Counted from the stretch's first letter, positions 19,796 through 29,975 are shown. The stretch is DNA of 64,000 nucleotides from Viridibacterium silvisoli (GCF_036017035.1 NZ_JAYXHS010000004.1:496001-560000), one strand, 5' to 3'. Notes: a model not told the origin generated them from the sequence alone. Translations and numbers: made by a program.

Positions 19796-21133
19796 ATGAC
19801 GAACAAGAATCCCGACATCCACACCATCCTCAACCCCGGCACGGGCAAGTCGCGGCGGCGCTGGTTGCGTTGGGCGGTCATTGCCCTCGTCCTGCTGGCC
19901 GTCCTCGCAGGCGCTGTGCTGATCTGGGCAAGCCGCTCCAGCGAAGCGCCGAAGTTCAGGACAGCCGCCGTCACACGTGGCGATCTCGCCTCCACGGTCA
20001 CCGCCACGGGCACGCTGCAGCCAAGAACCAAGGTCGACATCAGCTCGGAGCTCTCCGGCACCATCGCCGAGGTCCTTGCGGACTACAACAGCAAGGTCAA
20101 GAAGGGAGAGCCTCTGGCCATCCTCAACACCAGCAAGCTGCAGGACCAGATGGCGCAGACCCGCGCCAATATCCAGAACCTGCGGGCCAAGGTGCTGCAG
20201 GCACGCGCAGACGTTGAGCAGGCCCGGGCTGCGCTCGAGCGCCTCGAAAAAGTCGCGCAGCTCTCCAATGGCCAGCTCCCGGCCGGCAGCGAGCTGGATG
20301 ACGCACGCATCAAGCTGAAGAATACGCAGGCCGCCCTCGCAGCGGGCGAAGCCTCCGTCACGCAGTTCAGCGCCGCGCTGCACATCAACGAAACCGACCT
20401 CACCAAGGCCACCATCCGCTCGCCGATTGACGGCACCGTGCTCGTGCGCAGCGTCGACCCCGGCCAGACCGTCGCCGCGTCCCTGTCGGCACCCGTGCTG
20501 TTCACCATCGCGCAGGACCTCAAGCAGATGGACCTGAACGTCGCCGTCGCCGAGGCCGATGTCGGCCAGGTGCATGACGGCATGCCCGCAACTTTCACCG
20601 TCGACGCCTGGCCGGGCAAGAAATTCAAGGCCAAGGTGCGCCAGGTGCGTTACGGCTCGAAGACGGTCGACAACGTCGTGAGTTACGAGACCATCCTGCA
20701 GGTCAATAACGAAGAGCTGACCCTGCGCCCCGGCATGACCGCTTCCGCTGACCTCGAAGTCGCCGAGCGCAACGGCGTGCTCTACGTACCGAACGCTGCG
20801 CTGCGTTTCACACCGCCGCAAGACGCATCAGGCGCAGCAGGCAACAAGAGCATCCTCTCCAGTCTGTTCCCTGCTCCACCCAATCTGCGCAACGCGCGCG
20901 GCAAGGAAGTCACGCAAGTCGGCCGCAAGGCTAGCGGCGCACCTGGCCGCATCTGGGTGCTGGAGGAAGGCAAGCCGGTCGCGAAGATCGTCACCGTCGG
21001 CCTCTCCGATGGCCGTAACACCGAGATCAGCGGCACGGGTGTGACCGAGGGGCTGCAAGTCATCATTCGTGCCGAGAATGGCGCGGGCAAAGGTGGCGCA
21101 AGAGCAGGTCAGAGCAGCAGCGCGCCACGCTGA
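19796..21133 (+). CDS. macA: Periplasmic adaptor of MacAB-type exporter
   Basis: 445-residue membrane-fusion protein. One N-terminal membrane segment (WAVIALVLLAVLAGAVLIWA) is followed by a lipoyl-like domain (GTLQPRTKVDISSELSGTIAEVLADYNSKVKKGEPLAIL). Then come a coiled-coil hairpin (about residues 115-190), the second lipoyl half (ATIRSPIDGTVLVRSVDPGQTVA) and a beta-barrel domain (MPATFTVDAWPGKKFKAKV). It bridges the permease and the outer-membrane factor encoded beside it. The 24-base and 9-base gaps on either side indicate one operon. Assignment to the MacA group is good; the transported substrate is unknown. Confidence 0.88.
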   Translation: MTNKNPDIHTILNPGTGKSRRRWLRWAVIALVLLAVLAGAVLIWASRSSEAPKFRTAAVTRGDLASTVTATGTLQPRTKVDISSELSGTIAEVLADYNSKVKKGEPLAILNTSKLQDQMAQTRANIQNLRAKVLQARADVEQARAALERLEKVAQLSNGQLPAGSELDDARIKLKNTQAALAAGEASVTQFSAALHINETDLTKATIRSPIDGTVLVRSVDPGQTVAASLSAPVLFTIAQDLKQMDLNVAVAEADVGQVHDGMPATFTVDAWPGKKFKAKVRQVRYGSKTVDNVVSYETILQVNNEELTLRPGMTASADLEVAERNGVLYVPNAALRFTPPQDASGAAGNKSILSSLFPAPPNLRNARGKEVTQVGRKASGAPGRIWVLEEGKPVAKIVTVGLSDGRNTEISGTGVTEGLQVIIRAENGAGKGGARAGQSSSAPR

Positions 21134-21142
21134 GCCCCGCAC

Positions 21143-21861
21143 ATGAGCTACCTAGAATTCCGCGACATCACCAAGACCTACGGCACGGGCACGGCCGCCG
21201 TGCAGGCTTTGCGTGGCGTGAACCTCGGCATCGACAAGGGTGAGTTCGTCGCCGTCATGGGCCCCAGCGGCTCGGGCAAGTCGACGGCCATGAACATCCT
21301 TGGCTGCCTCGACACGCCCAGCACCGGCGCCTACATTTTTGAAGGCGCGCACGTCGAAACCCTGAGCCGTGACCAGCGCGCGCTATTGCGACGTCACTAC
21401 CTCGGCTTCGTCTTCCAGGGCTTCAACCTGCTCAATCGCACCTCGGCGCAGGAGAATGTCGAACTGCCCCTGCTCTACCGCGGTGTGTCGCCGAGCGAGC
21501 GGCGTCGCATGGCGCTAGAAGCACTGGCCTCGGTCGGCCTCACTGGCTGGGAACACCACACACCAGCCGAGCTTTCCGGTGGCCAGCAGCAACGCGTCGC
21601 CATCGCACGCGCCATCGCCACTAACCCGAGCGTGCTGCTCGCTGATGAGCCGACCGGCAATCTCGACTCGGCACGTAGCGTGGAAATCATGCAGCTGCTC
21701 ACCCAGCTGAACGTAGAGCGCGGCATCACGATATTGATGGTCACGCACGAACCCGACATGGCGGAATATGCGCGACGCGTCGTGCACTTCGTCGACGGAC
21801 TCGTCGCGCACGACAAGCAGAACGGCAAGGCACACGCTGCCGCTGACGAGGGAGGCCACTG

Positions 21862-21862
<1 letters not shown>
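21143..21862 (+). CDS. ABC exporter ATP-binding protein (MacB/LolD type)
   Basis: 239 residues. Walker A GPSGSGKST at about 41-49, Q-loop in YLGFVFQGFNLL, ABC signature LSGGQQQRVAIARA, Walker B LLADEPTGNLD and switch His in MVTHEPD are all present. It lacks the permease half that E. coli MacB carries, because that half is a separate downstream gene. The stop overlaps the permease start (TGATG). Confidence 0.92.
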
Positions 21863-23079
<1,217 letters not shown>

Positions 23080-23149
23080 GTTCTCTGCCCGACTTTTCTG
23101 GCAGATAAAGTCCTGCTTGTCGGGACGACCCACCACTGAGAAGCCCTGA

Positions 23150-23452
23150 ATGCATTTCCTTTTGATCTACGAGACAGTTCCCGAGTATGTAGCGCGCAGG
23201 GTTGCATTTCGTGCAGAGCATCTCGCTCACGCCCAAGCCGCCGTCAAGCGAGGTGAGTTGCTTCTTGGCGGTGCTGCCGGCGAACCCGTTGATAGTGCCG
23301 TTCTCTTGTTCAGCGCGGCTTCGCCGGATATTCCTCAAGCATTTGCCGAAAGTGACCCCTACGTTGTCAATGGCCTGGTCACAAGCTGGCATGTGAAGCC
23401 CTGGCATACGGTCGTCGGGCCGACAGCATCGAACCCGGCAAGCGTCGACTGA
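23150..23452 (+). CDS. YciI-family protein
   Basis: 100-residue dimeric alpha/beta barrel. The start MHFLLIYETVPEYVARRVAFRAEHLAHAQAAVKRGELLLGGA and the later SPDIPQAFAESDPYVVNGLVTSWHVKPW match the YciI pattern, including the conserved His and Asp residues (EHLAHA, SDPYV). The function in most bacteria is unknown. It stands alone between the efflux operon and a broken nucleotidyltransferase gene. Confidence 0.85.
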   Translation: MHFLLIYETVPEYVARRVAFRAEHLAHAQAAVKRGELLLGGAAGEPVDSAVLLFSAASPDIPQAFAESDPYVVNGLVTSWHVKPWHTVVGPTASNPASVD

Positions 23453-23499
23453 CATCATCCCGACGCCGTCAGCGCTTCCATACCCTGCTCATCCATCAC

Positions 23500-24072
23500 G
23501 TGCACCTGTCCGCAACCGAACAACGCCTCATCGACATCGCCCGCCAATCCACATGGTTCATGTCGGCCCTGCATGCCGTACGTGAGTTAGGTCTGAGCTC
23601 GTAGTGCATCGGGGCCGGCGCAGTGCGCAATCTCGTCTGGGACGCCCTGCATGGCACACATCGCTCGGCCTTGCCGGATGTCGATGTTGCTTACTTCGAC
23701 GCATCGGCAATAGCCGACGAGGATGTCCGCTTGCAAACAAGACTGGCGGCGATACAGCCGGACCTGCCATGGGAAGTGACCAACCAGGCACGCGTCCACG
23801 AATGGTTCGAGGAATATTTCGGCTATCCGGCCGCGCCCTTGCTGTCGCTCGAAGAGGCGGTCGCGTCTTGGCCCGAGTACGTGACCTGCGTGGGGCTCAC
23901 GCTGAAAGCGAACGACAACATTGAAGTGATCGCGCCGCATGGGCTGGGCGACCTGTTCGGCATCATCATCCGCCACAACCCGGTGCGGGCCACCGTGGAC
24001 ACCTATCGCCAACGCATTGAAAAGAAGCGTTATTCCGAACGTTGGCCTATGGTGACTGTAGTGCCAGCCTGA
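23500..24072 (+). pseudogene. Nucleotidyltransferase-family protein (COG3575-like), interrupted by amber codon
   Basis: From GTG 23500 the frame reads LSATEQRLIDIARQST..., then LGLSS, a TAG at 23602-23604, then CIGAGAVRNLVWDALHG and on to the end. Family members (PF06042-like) carry a tryptophan or similar residue at the stop position, directly before the conserved IGAGxVRN motif. The sequence on both sides of the stop fits the family, so a single TGG-to-TAG change explains the break. The remaining 150-residue ORF from GTG 23623 keeps DVDVAYFD, NQARVHEWF and IAPHGLGDLFG but loses the first helices and part of the nucleotide-binding turn. It is probably non-functional unless the TAG is read through or is a sequencing error. 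Confidence 0.75.
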
Positions 24073-24128
24073 GCGGGTTCGTTTCGATCCGGTGCCATGC
24101 GGCGTGGCGGCAACAGGAGATCGAACCC

Positions 24129-24659
24129 ATGCAGAAATACATCGCCCTTCTCCGCGCGATCAATGTCGGCGGCCGCATCGTGAAGATGGAGGCCCTGCGC
24201 GCGCATTTTGAATCGATCGGCTGCGCCAATGTCGAGACCTATATCGCCAGCGGCAATGTGATTTTCGATGCGGGTACGAGCGCCGAGGAGGCGTTGCGGC
24301 GCAAGATCGAGGTGCATCTCGAATCCGCACTCGGCCACGAAGTCTCAACCTTCCTGCGCACGCCTGCCGAGCTAGCTGCGATTGCGGCGTTCAACGACAA
24401 GGCGGCAGCTTCTGCCGAGGCGCTGAATGTGGCCTTCCTGCACGCACCTCTGGATGAAAATGAGCTGGAGACGCTCATGAGTCTGCGCACGGACATCGAC
24501 GATTTCCGCTCGCATGGTCGCGAGGTGTATTGGCTGTGCAAGACGAAGCAGAGCGATTCGAAATTCTCGAACGCGCTGTTCGAACGCAAGCTGCGTATAC
24601 CGGCGACCTTTCGCGGCATGAATACGGTGCGCAAGCTGGCGGCGCTCTGTCCTGCCTGA
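24129..24659 (+). CDS. DUF1697 domain protein
   Basis: 176 residues. The start MQKYIALLRAINVGGRIVKMEALRAHFESIG and the later VETYIASGNVIFDA, LNVAFLHAPLDENEL and SKFSNALFERKLRIPATFRGMNTVRKLAAL are typical of the DUF1697 family, of unknown function. The frame is open further upstream, but AGGAGA at 24115-24120 sits 8 bases before this ATG and homologues begin here. Not in an obvious operon. Confidence 0.88.
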   Translation: MQKYIALLRAINVGGRIVKMEALRAHFESIGCANVETYIASGNVIFDAGTSAEEALRRKIEVHLESALGHEVSTFLRTPAELAAIAAFNDKAAASAEALNVAFLHAPLDENELETLMSLRTDIDDFRSHGREVYWLCKTKQSDSKFSNALFERKLRIPATFRGMNTVRKLAALCPA

Positions 24660-24850
24660 GTTTCTTCACCGCTCACGGGAGCCAGGCTTGGCAGCCGGGC
24701 CATCGCCAGGATGACGCGCAAGTTTTTCCGGGATCGCACGCAGACAAATGGAAGATGTCGCGCCGCTGCCGTGGCGGACTCGCCAGCGAGAATGCATACT
24801 CTGCCCTCGTTCCAATACGCATCCACGCCCGGCCCTTCAAGGACATGATC

Positions 24851-25204
24851 ATGAAAAAGAAGCTTTTTGTATTGATTCTCGGTAGCGCGCTTACCTCGTC
24901 GGCGTTTGCCGCCGGTTACGGCTTTCTCAAGGGCAGCCCGATGAGCCGCTACACCAAGGCCGACATGAATCTCTTCACGACGACGCTCTTCAAGGCGCTC
25001 GACGAATCGCCGGATGGCGCGGTCAGCAACTGGGGAGATGCCAGCAAGGGCGCCGGCGGCAGCATCGAGATCGTTGCGCGCGAGATCAATAAAAAGGGCT
25101 GCCGCACGACTCTCATTACCAACAAGTACAAAACCCAGAAAATGGAGGGCGAGTACCTGTTCTGCAAACAGCAGGGCAAGTGGGTGGGCTCGCCAGCCGA
25201 GTGA
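24851..25204 (+). CDS. Small exported protein, RT0821/Lpp0805 surface-protein-like
   Basis: 117 residues with a clear signal peptide (MKKKLFVLILGSALTSSAFAA, cleavage near residue 21). The mature part (FKALDESPDGAVSNWGDASKGAGGSIEIV, then CRTTLITNKYKTQKMEGEYLFCKQQGKWVG) resembles the C-terminal domain of the 17-kDa surface antigen/RT0821 family, with two cysteines that may form a disulphide. The glycine-zipper part of that family is absent. AAGGA at 24839-24843 lies 7 bases before this ATG, which decides it over the ATG at 24845. Confidence 0.7.
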   Translation: MKKKLFVLILGSALTSSAFAAGYGFLKGSPMSRYTKADMNLFTTTLFKALDESPDGAVSNWGDASKGAGGSIEIVAREINKKGCRTTLITNKYKTQKMEGEYLFCKQQGKWVGSPAE

Positions 25205-25240
25205 GCGCAGCCTGACACACCTCACTGGCACGACCGGGCC

Positions 25241-26146
25241 TTACCGGCTTGCACCAGACTCCAGTTGTACTGCCCGCGCCGTGCTCGCGGGCAGCTTCAC
25301 AAAGTTACTGACGTCCTGCAACACGGGCGCCAGCCAGCGCAGCGGCCAGGCGAATGCGCCGGCCGTGGTGTAGTGATTGAGGCTGTCGTAGCGCTTCACC
25401 TCGACCCCGATATTGTTCTTGCGTAACGCGTCGGCCATGCGCTCGGTGTTGATCTCGGGATCGACGATCTTGTCCTTGCCCGGACCGGGCGCAATCAGCA
25501 AGGCGTGCGGCGCTGTCGGTGCGACGTGCGTGATCGGCTGCGAGGACGCAGGCGTGTTCGGCCAGTCGAAGACGGGCTTGGTGTCGGGCGACTGGATCGG
25601 CAGGAAGTTGTAGGGGCCGGCGAGACCGACGAAACCGGCCAGCACGCCCGGCGATATCTTCTCCGCCCCCAGCCAGCGCGGGTCATACGCCATCATGGCC
25701 GCGTTGTAGGCCCCCGCGCTGTGGCCCATGACGAACACATTCGACGGATCGCCGCCGTACTTCGACACCTCGCGCAGCGTCCAGGCGACTGCCTTGGCCG
25801 AGTCCTTGAGGAACTCCGGGTATTCGACTTCGGGATACAGGCGATAGTCCGGCACCACGACCACGATGCCTCGCGCGGCCAGCGGCGCGGCGAGGAAGCG
25901 ATAGTCGGCCCGATCACCTTCACGCCAGTTGCCTCCGTAGAAGAAGACCACCACCGGCGCAGGTTTGCCGGATGGGTCGGCCTTGTCCGGCGCATAGACA
26001 TCCAGCTTCATGCGTGGACCGTCACCGTAGGCCACATCCGGGGTGAGCGTGTAGCCGCTGCGGGGGGTCACGCCATTGACGATGGAGATGGATGAGCACG
26101 CAGAAGTCATGAGCAACGTGCCGGCCAGAAGTATCCAGCGACTCAT
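25241..26146 (-). CDS. Lipoprotein alpha/beta hydrolase (carboxylesterase-like)
   Basis: 301 residues. The signal peptide has a lipobox-like TSAC (cysteine near residue 17), so the enzyme is probably membrane-anchored on the periplasmic side. The alpha/beta hydrolase fold shows an oxyanion stretch VVFFYGGNWREGDR (the HGGG-type element with Tyr for His) and the nucleophile elbow GHSAGAYNA. Asp and His candidates lie near the end (DKIVDPEIN, YDSLNHYTTAG). It most resembles short-chain carboxylesterases/BD-FAE-like proteins. ATG overlaps the lipocalin stop by four bases, so the two are coupled. Confidence 0.85.
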   Translation of the reverse strand: MSRWILLAGTLLMTSACSSISIVNGVTPRSGYTLTPDVAYGDGPRMKLDVYAPDKADPSGKPAPVVVFFYGGNWREGDRADYRFLAAPLAARGIVVVVPDYRLYPEVEYPEFLKDSAKAVAWTLREVSKYGGDPSNVFVMGHSAGAYNAAMMAYDPRWLGAEKISPGVLAGFVGLAGPYNFLPIQSPDTKPVFDWPNTPASSQPITHVAPTAPHALLIAPGPGKDKIVDPEINTERMADALRKNNIGVEVKRYDSLNHYTTAGAFAWPLRWLAPVLQDVSNFVKLPASTARAVQLESGASR

Positions 26147-26688
26147 TTCTGCGGCGCTCGCTGTAGCGCCTTCTGCAGCAGGCTGACATCGTAGCCCTGC
26201 TCACCCACCATCTTCACGAGAAGCTGGTAATCGGCGTCAGGAATGCTCGGCGTGCGCGCCATGATCCACACATAGTCGCGCTTCTCGCGCGCGACGATGG
26301 TCTGCGAATAGTCCGGGGAGACATACGAGATACGATAGTCAGCCTTGAAGGGCCAGACATACTGCTGGCCCCAAATGGCATTGCTGGGGTCGAGTACATA
26401 GCCGCGTGATTGATACGACTTGGCCTTGCCGTCGAAGCTGTCGGCGTTGAAGGTATAGGTCGTGGTGATGCTGCCGTCCGGTTCGAGCACGTAGTGATCC
26501 ATCGGATTGTGCGCCCCCTTCTCGAACATTGTCGGGATGGCAGCGATGACGTACCAGCCGCCCATGAAGCGCGGCAGGTCAACCTGCTTTGCGAGCGGCA
26601 GCGGCCTGGAGGGCGTCGTCTGGCAGGCGCTGAGAATGCACAGGCAGGTCGTCGCGGCGAGGGAATGTTTCCAGTTTCTCTTGAGCAT
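26143..26688 (-). CDS. blc: Lipocalin family lipoprotein (Blc-like)
   Basis: 181 residues. A signal peptide with lipobox LSAC (CILSACQTT) is followed by the lipocalin signature VDLPRFMGGWYVIAAIPTMFEKGAHNP (GxW motif). Barrel strands include YVLEPDGSITTTYTFNADSFDGKAKSYQSRGYV and a second conserved patch VARTPSIPDADYQLL. Bacterial lipocalins of this type bind lysophospholipids or fatty acids at the outer membrane. TTG 26703 is an alternative start; ATG 26688 begins a compact signal peptide. In many bacteria this family sits with CFA-like methyltransferase and DUF1295/DUF2878 genes, which are found here just upstream on the same strand. Confidence 0.88.
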   Translation of the reverse strand: MLKRNWKHSLAATTCLCILSACQTTPSRPLPLAKQVDLPRFMGGWYVIAAIPTMFEKGAHNPMDHYVLEPDGSITTTYTFNADSFDGKAKSYQSRGYVLDPSNAIWGQQYVWPFKADYRISYVSPDYSQTIVAREKRDYVWIMARTPSIPDADYQLLVKMVGEQGYDVSLLQKALQRAPQK

Positions 26689-26798
26689 GGTCTGCTTTCT
26701 CAAGCGATGTTTGTCAGCAGCGCTTTCGCACTATTCATTCCTGATGCTGGTCAGCTGGGGCGCCGGAAGACTCTTCATCAGGGCCCACAAGGCAGCCC

Positions 26799-26867
26799 GT
26801 CATCCCGGCGAAGGCCGGGATCCAGATCGGTCGTCTAGTACTGGATCCCGGCCTTCGCCGGGATGAC
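26799..26867. repeat. REP-like palindrome, family A
   Basis: A 69-base element framed by GTCATCCCGGCGAAGGCCGG and its near-perfect reverse complement, with GGATCCAG/CTGGATCC next inside. It lies between the lipocalin and the DUF6134-like gene. Related copies are at 36154, 43369 and, more divergent, 41547 and 53027. Confidence 0.9.
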
Positions 26868-26886
26868 GAACCTGTTGTGTACGTCG

Positions 26887-27519
26887 CTATTCGAGCTTGT
26901 ATGTGAGGCGTCTTCCACCGGCCACCGTTGATTGCAGCGCAAGCCAGTCACCATCCGCCCCATACCAAAGGTCTATCGGGCGCTCCGGACCGCTGAGGCG
27001 GTAGCGTTTCGCTTTCGTAGCTTGCCCGCGCACCTCGATGCTCTCTTCACCGACAAGTGCAAACGAAACCTTTTCGTACTCACCGGTCTGCGGGTTGAGC
27101 AGTTTCGTCTGGCGCAGGATGGCCGGATTCCAGTAGGCAAAAGTCATCACGCAGCCTTCCAGCGTTTCGCTCGCTTTCGTCGCTGTGACTTGCAGCTTGT
27201 CGCCCTCGCGCTGCGATTTGACGCTGATCAGCTTTCCGTCGTCGTCAGTGCGCGACGCGATACTCCGCAGGCAATCGCCCTGCCAGCGTTCGGTCGCTTC
27301 GTGGCGGTAGCGATAGGCGTTGATGAAGAGCACTTTCACGTCAAAGCTGGCTTCGCTGCGCAGCTCGCGTTGATCGCCTTGCGGCGTCAGCGTGAAGCGC
27401 TGCGTGCCGATGGGCTCGTCATTCAGCGCCACGCGGAAATTCCAGCTGCGCGAGGACTGCGCCGCTGCCGACAAAGGCAGCAGCGAGAGCGCTGCAAGGG
27501 TGAGCAGGAGCTTGATCAC
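26887..27519 (-). CDS. Exported DUF6134-like protein
   Basis: 210 residues with a signal peptide (LLLTLAALSLLPLSAAAQS). The mature protein is mostly beta-strand: WNFRVALNDEPIGTQRFTL, FINAYRYRHEATERWQGDCL, and VMTFAYWNPAIL. This resembles the DUF6134/DUF3108-like beta-sheet family that often accompanies fatty-acid-modifying gene clusters. Two cysteines (GDCL, EGCVM) are present. The ATG overlaps the DUF1295 stop (ATGA), so it is in the same transcript as the cfa-like gene. Function unknown; lipid handling is only suggested by context. Confidence 0.72.
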   Translation of the reverse strand: MIKLLLTLAALSLLPLSAAAQSSRSWNFRVALNDEPIGTQRFTLTPQGDQRELRSEASFDVKVLFINAYRYRHEATERWQGDCLRSIASRTDDDGKLISVKSQREGDKLQVTATKASETLEGCVMTFAYWNPAILRQTKLLNPQTGEYEKVSFALVGEESIEVRGQATKAKRYRLSGPERPIDLWYGADGDWLALQSTVAGGRRLTYKLE

Positions 27520-28319
27520 TTGCTTGCCTCACGCGGCGGGCCCGGCACGAAGGCGTTTGTACGCTGGATGTATTCGCGATAGCCGGGGCGGCGCTCGCCG
27601 ATGTCTTTCTCCAGCAGGCTGACGCCGGAGACCTTCAGCAGGAGCAAGGTGAGGACAACGGGTGAAACGAGTGTCCATGCGCCACCGAAGCCACCCGCCG
27701 AGAGTGCGATGAGGAAGAAGCCCCACCAGGTGCAGCTCTCTCCGAAGTAATTCGGGTGCCGTGTGTAACGCCACAGGCCGCGATCCATGACCTGCCCCTT
27801 GTTCTCCTGGCGTGCCTTGAACAGCGCCATCTGCGTATCGGCGATGCCTTCGAAGAGGATGCCGAAGGCGGCAAGCGCAATGCCGATTGCATCCAGCCAG
27901 CCAAGCGGGTTCTGACTCGCAACGGCAACGAGAAGTGGTGAAGAGATGATCCAGGCCAGCACGGCTTGCAGGGCGAAGACCAGGTAGAGGCTCTTGAAAG
28001 CAAAGTCCGGCTGGTTGCGCGCGCGGATCTCCTGATAGCGCCGGTCTTCCTCGCCGCCCCAGCTACGCCAGGTGATGTAGCCCGACAGACGCAACGCCCA
28101 GGTTGCGACAAGAGCGAGCACGATGACTGCGCGTGCGCCATCGACGCCGAGGCTGCAGGCATAGGTGAGGCCGGCAGCCAGCATGAAGATGGGCCAGACG
28201 CGGTCGACGATGCTCACGTCCTTGCACGCGACGCTGATCGCCCAGGTGACGAGGGCAATCGCGACGATCACGCCAAGGCCACTCAAGGCCGCATCCAGAA
28301 GCACGGAGAACTCAGGCAT
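27516..28319 (-). CDS. DUF1295 membrane protein (steroid 5-alpha-reductase-like)
   Basis: 267 residues with about seven membrane helices. The family signature lies in the C-terminal half: GLWRYTRHPNYFGESCTWWGFFLIAL, followed by LEKDIGERRPGYREYIQRTNAF, as in DUF1295/isoprenylcysteine-methyltransferase-like reductases. The early segment VDRVWPIFM is also typical. Likely an NAD(P)H-dependent lipid reductase in the inner membrane. AGGA lies 8 bases before ATG 28319, which is preferred to ATG 28328. It overlaps the DUF2878 gene by 8 bases. Confidence 0.85.
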   Translation of the reverse strand: MPEFSVLLDAALSGLGVIVAIALVTWAISVACKDVSIVDRVWPIFMLAAGLTYACSLGVDGARAVIVLALVATWALRLSGYITWRSWGGEEDRRYQEIRARNQPDFAFKSLYLVFALQAVLAWIISSPLLVAVASQNPLGWLDAIGIALAAFGILFEGIADTQMALFKARQENKGQVMDRGLWRYTRHPNYFGESCTWWGFFLIALSAGGFGGAWTLVSPVVLTLLLLKVSGVSLLEKDIGERRPGYREYIQRTNAFVPGPPREASK

Positions 28320-28932
28320 GCGGTCCATCCTGATTCTGCTGCGTCGGCATCACGCCATCGTAACGATCGGACAGCCACATCATGAGCGGCATCAGGCAAG
28401 CCCAGCCGATGGCGAGTGCCACCGTGGTGTCGACGCCGCCGGTGAAGGTGGCTGCGCCGAGACGCGCGCCGGCGAGGAACGACAGCGGCCCGGCCACGGC
28501 GCCCATCACCGCAGCGAGCAGCCAGCGCCGCTTGAGCCAGCGCATCGTGACGTTGAGGGTGATCGCCAGCAGCGCCCACATGGCGACGATCCATGGCGGC
28601 GCGATGCCCGCGACAAGTGTGCCGTGGGTGTAGTCAATGAGGCCCGCAGTGACGAGTGCGCTTTCCCACACGGCGCCGATCAACATCGCAGAGAGAACCA
28701 GGCGCATTTCGGGCATGGGTCGCACCGAAATGACGAGATGCCATGCACATGCAACGGAGATCGCAAGAATGCCAAGCCAGGCGAAGTCGTGTGCCGCACC
28801 GATCACGCACGCGAACCAGGCGCACTGGAACAGCACGAAGTTGCCAAGCACACGACTCGACGTCGGACCGCGCGCGGACCTCGGCGAGGGCCTCAAGTCG
28901 AAGAGCACGGGTGCGAGGACCGGCTCACTCAT
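28312..28932 (-). CDS. DUF2878 membrane protein
   Basis: 206 residues with about five to six predicted helices (NFVLFQCAWFACVIGA, LGILAISVACAWHLVI, IVAMWALLAITLNVTM and others). The patterns ESALVTAGLIDY and PPWIVAMWALLAITLN match the DUF2878 family, which is almost always encoded beside CFA-like methyltransferases. Molecular function unknown. It overlaps both neighbours (ATGA with the methyltransferase). Confidence 0.82.
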   Translation of the reverse strand: MSEPVLAPVLFDLRPSPRSARGPTSSRVLGNFVLFQCAWFACVIGAAHDFAWLGILAISVACAWHLVISVRPMPEMRLVLSAMLIGAVWESALVTAGLIDYTHGTLVAGIAPPWIVAMWALLAITLNVTMRWLKRRWLLAAVMGAVAGPLSFLAGARLGAATFTGGVDTTVALAIGWACLMPLMMWLSDRYDGVMPTQQNQDGPHA

Positions 28933-29975
28933 GGGCGACGTTCAAACAGGTAGTGGCTCACCCACCACTCCTGCCCCTTGTTGTAGCCGAAGAGCTCGGC
29001 GACCGACATGAAGAACAGACGCCAGCGTGCCCACCACACAGCGGCCTGCTCCTTGCCGTAGGCCTGTTCCAGCACCGGATACACCGTCTTGCGGCGCTCA
29101 TCCATGTTGCGCAGCCAGGCATTCGACGTGCGCTCGTAGTGGCGACCATCCCAGCGCCAGCGCTGCACGATGGACAGATCCTCCTGGAAGTTCAAGGCGA
29201 GGTCATCGCTCGGCATCATGCCGCCCGAGAAGAAGTGCCGGCTCATCCAGTCACTCGCATCGCGCTCGACAAAGAGGTAAGGCGTCGAACGGTGCACGAA
29301 GACATGCATGAAGAACTTGCCGGTCGGCTGCAACCAGCTGCTCACGCGGCGGAACAGATCTGGCCAGTTGCGCATGTGCTCGAACATCTCGACCGAGACG
29401 ATGCGATCAAAGCGCTCCTCGGTGGCAAATTCATTCATGTCACAGGTAATGACGGTGACGTTGTGAAGACCGCGCAGGCGCGCTTGCGATTCGATGTAGG
29501 TCCGTTGCGAATGCGAGTTGGAAACGGCTGTGATGCGGCTGGCAGGATAGTGGTGCGCCATCCACAAGGTCAGCGAGCCCCAGCCACAGCCCAGTTCCAG
29601 CACGTCGTGCCCATTAGCAATGCCGGCGCGCTCGCAGGTCATGGCAAGGGCATGCTCCTCGGCGGAGTCGAGGGCATACACGCCCTCAGGGAAATAGCAG
29701 CCGCTGTACTTGCGATGCTTGCCGAGCACCTGTGCAAAGAACTCGGCCGGTACTTCGTAATGTTGCTCGTTGGCCTTCTCAGGCAGCAGGGCGGCGGGGG
29801 CATCGCGCATTCCCGCGATGAAACTGGCCGCGAGATCAGCCCCCGCATGCACATCCTGAGCCTGTATTTCGGCAAGGCGCTCGCGCAACAACTGACGGAT
29901 GCCGGCGCGCACCACCGCGTCAGGCAAGACGCCCTGCTCCACCCACTTCATGCCAAGCCTGGTTGCGAGTTCCAT
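28929..29975 (-). CDS. cfa: Cyclopropane-fatty-acyl-phospholipid synthase family methyltransferase
   Basis: 348-residue S-adenosylmethionine-dependent enzyme that adds a methyl or methylene carbon to unsaturated acyl chains of membrane phospholipids. Motifs include YEVPAEFFAQVLGKHRKYSGCYFPEG, the SAM-binding VLELGCGWGSLTLWMAHHYP, VSNSHSQRTYIES and the active-site region DRIVSVEMFEHMRNW. The C-terminal part (HNPYLF-like TPYLFVERD, FFSGGMMPS, RWRWDGRHYERTSNAWL) is typical of the variant found with DUF2878 and DUF1295. The frame is open 45 codons upstream, but AGGGG lies about 7 bases before ATG 29975. Whether it makes cyclopropane, methylated or other modified acyl chains is not decidable here. 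Confidence 0.88.
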   Translation of the reverse strand: MELATRLGMKWVEQGVLPDAVVRAGIRQLLRERLAEIQAQDVHAGADLAASFIAGMRDAPAALLPEKANEQHYEVPAEFFAQVLGKHRKYSGCYFPEGVYALDSAEEHALAMTCERAGIANGHDVLELGCGWGSLTLWMAHHYPASRITAVSNSHSQRTYIESQARLRGLHNVTVITCDMNEFATEERFDRIVSVEMFEHMRNWPDLFRRVSSWLQPTGKFFMHVFVHRSTPYLFVERDASDWMSRHFFSGGMMPSDDLALNFQEDLSIVQRWRWDGRHYERTSNAWLRNMDERRKTVYPVLEQAYGKEQAAVWWARWRLFFMSVAELFGYNKGQEWWVSHYLFERRP

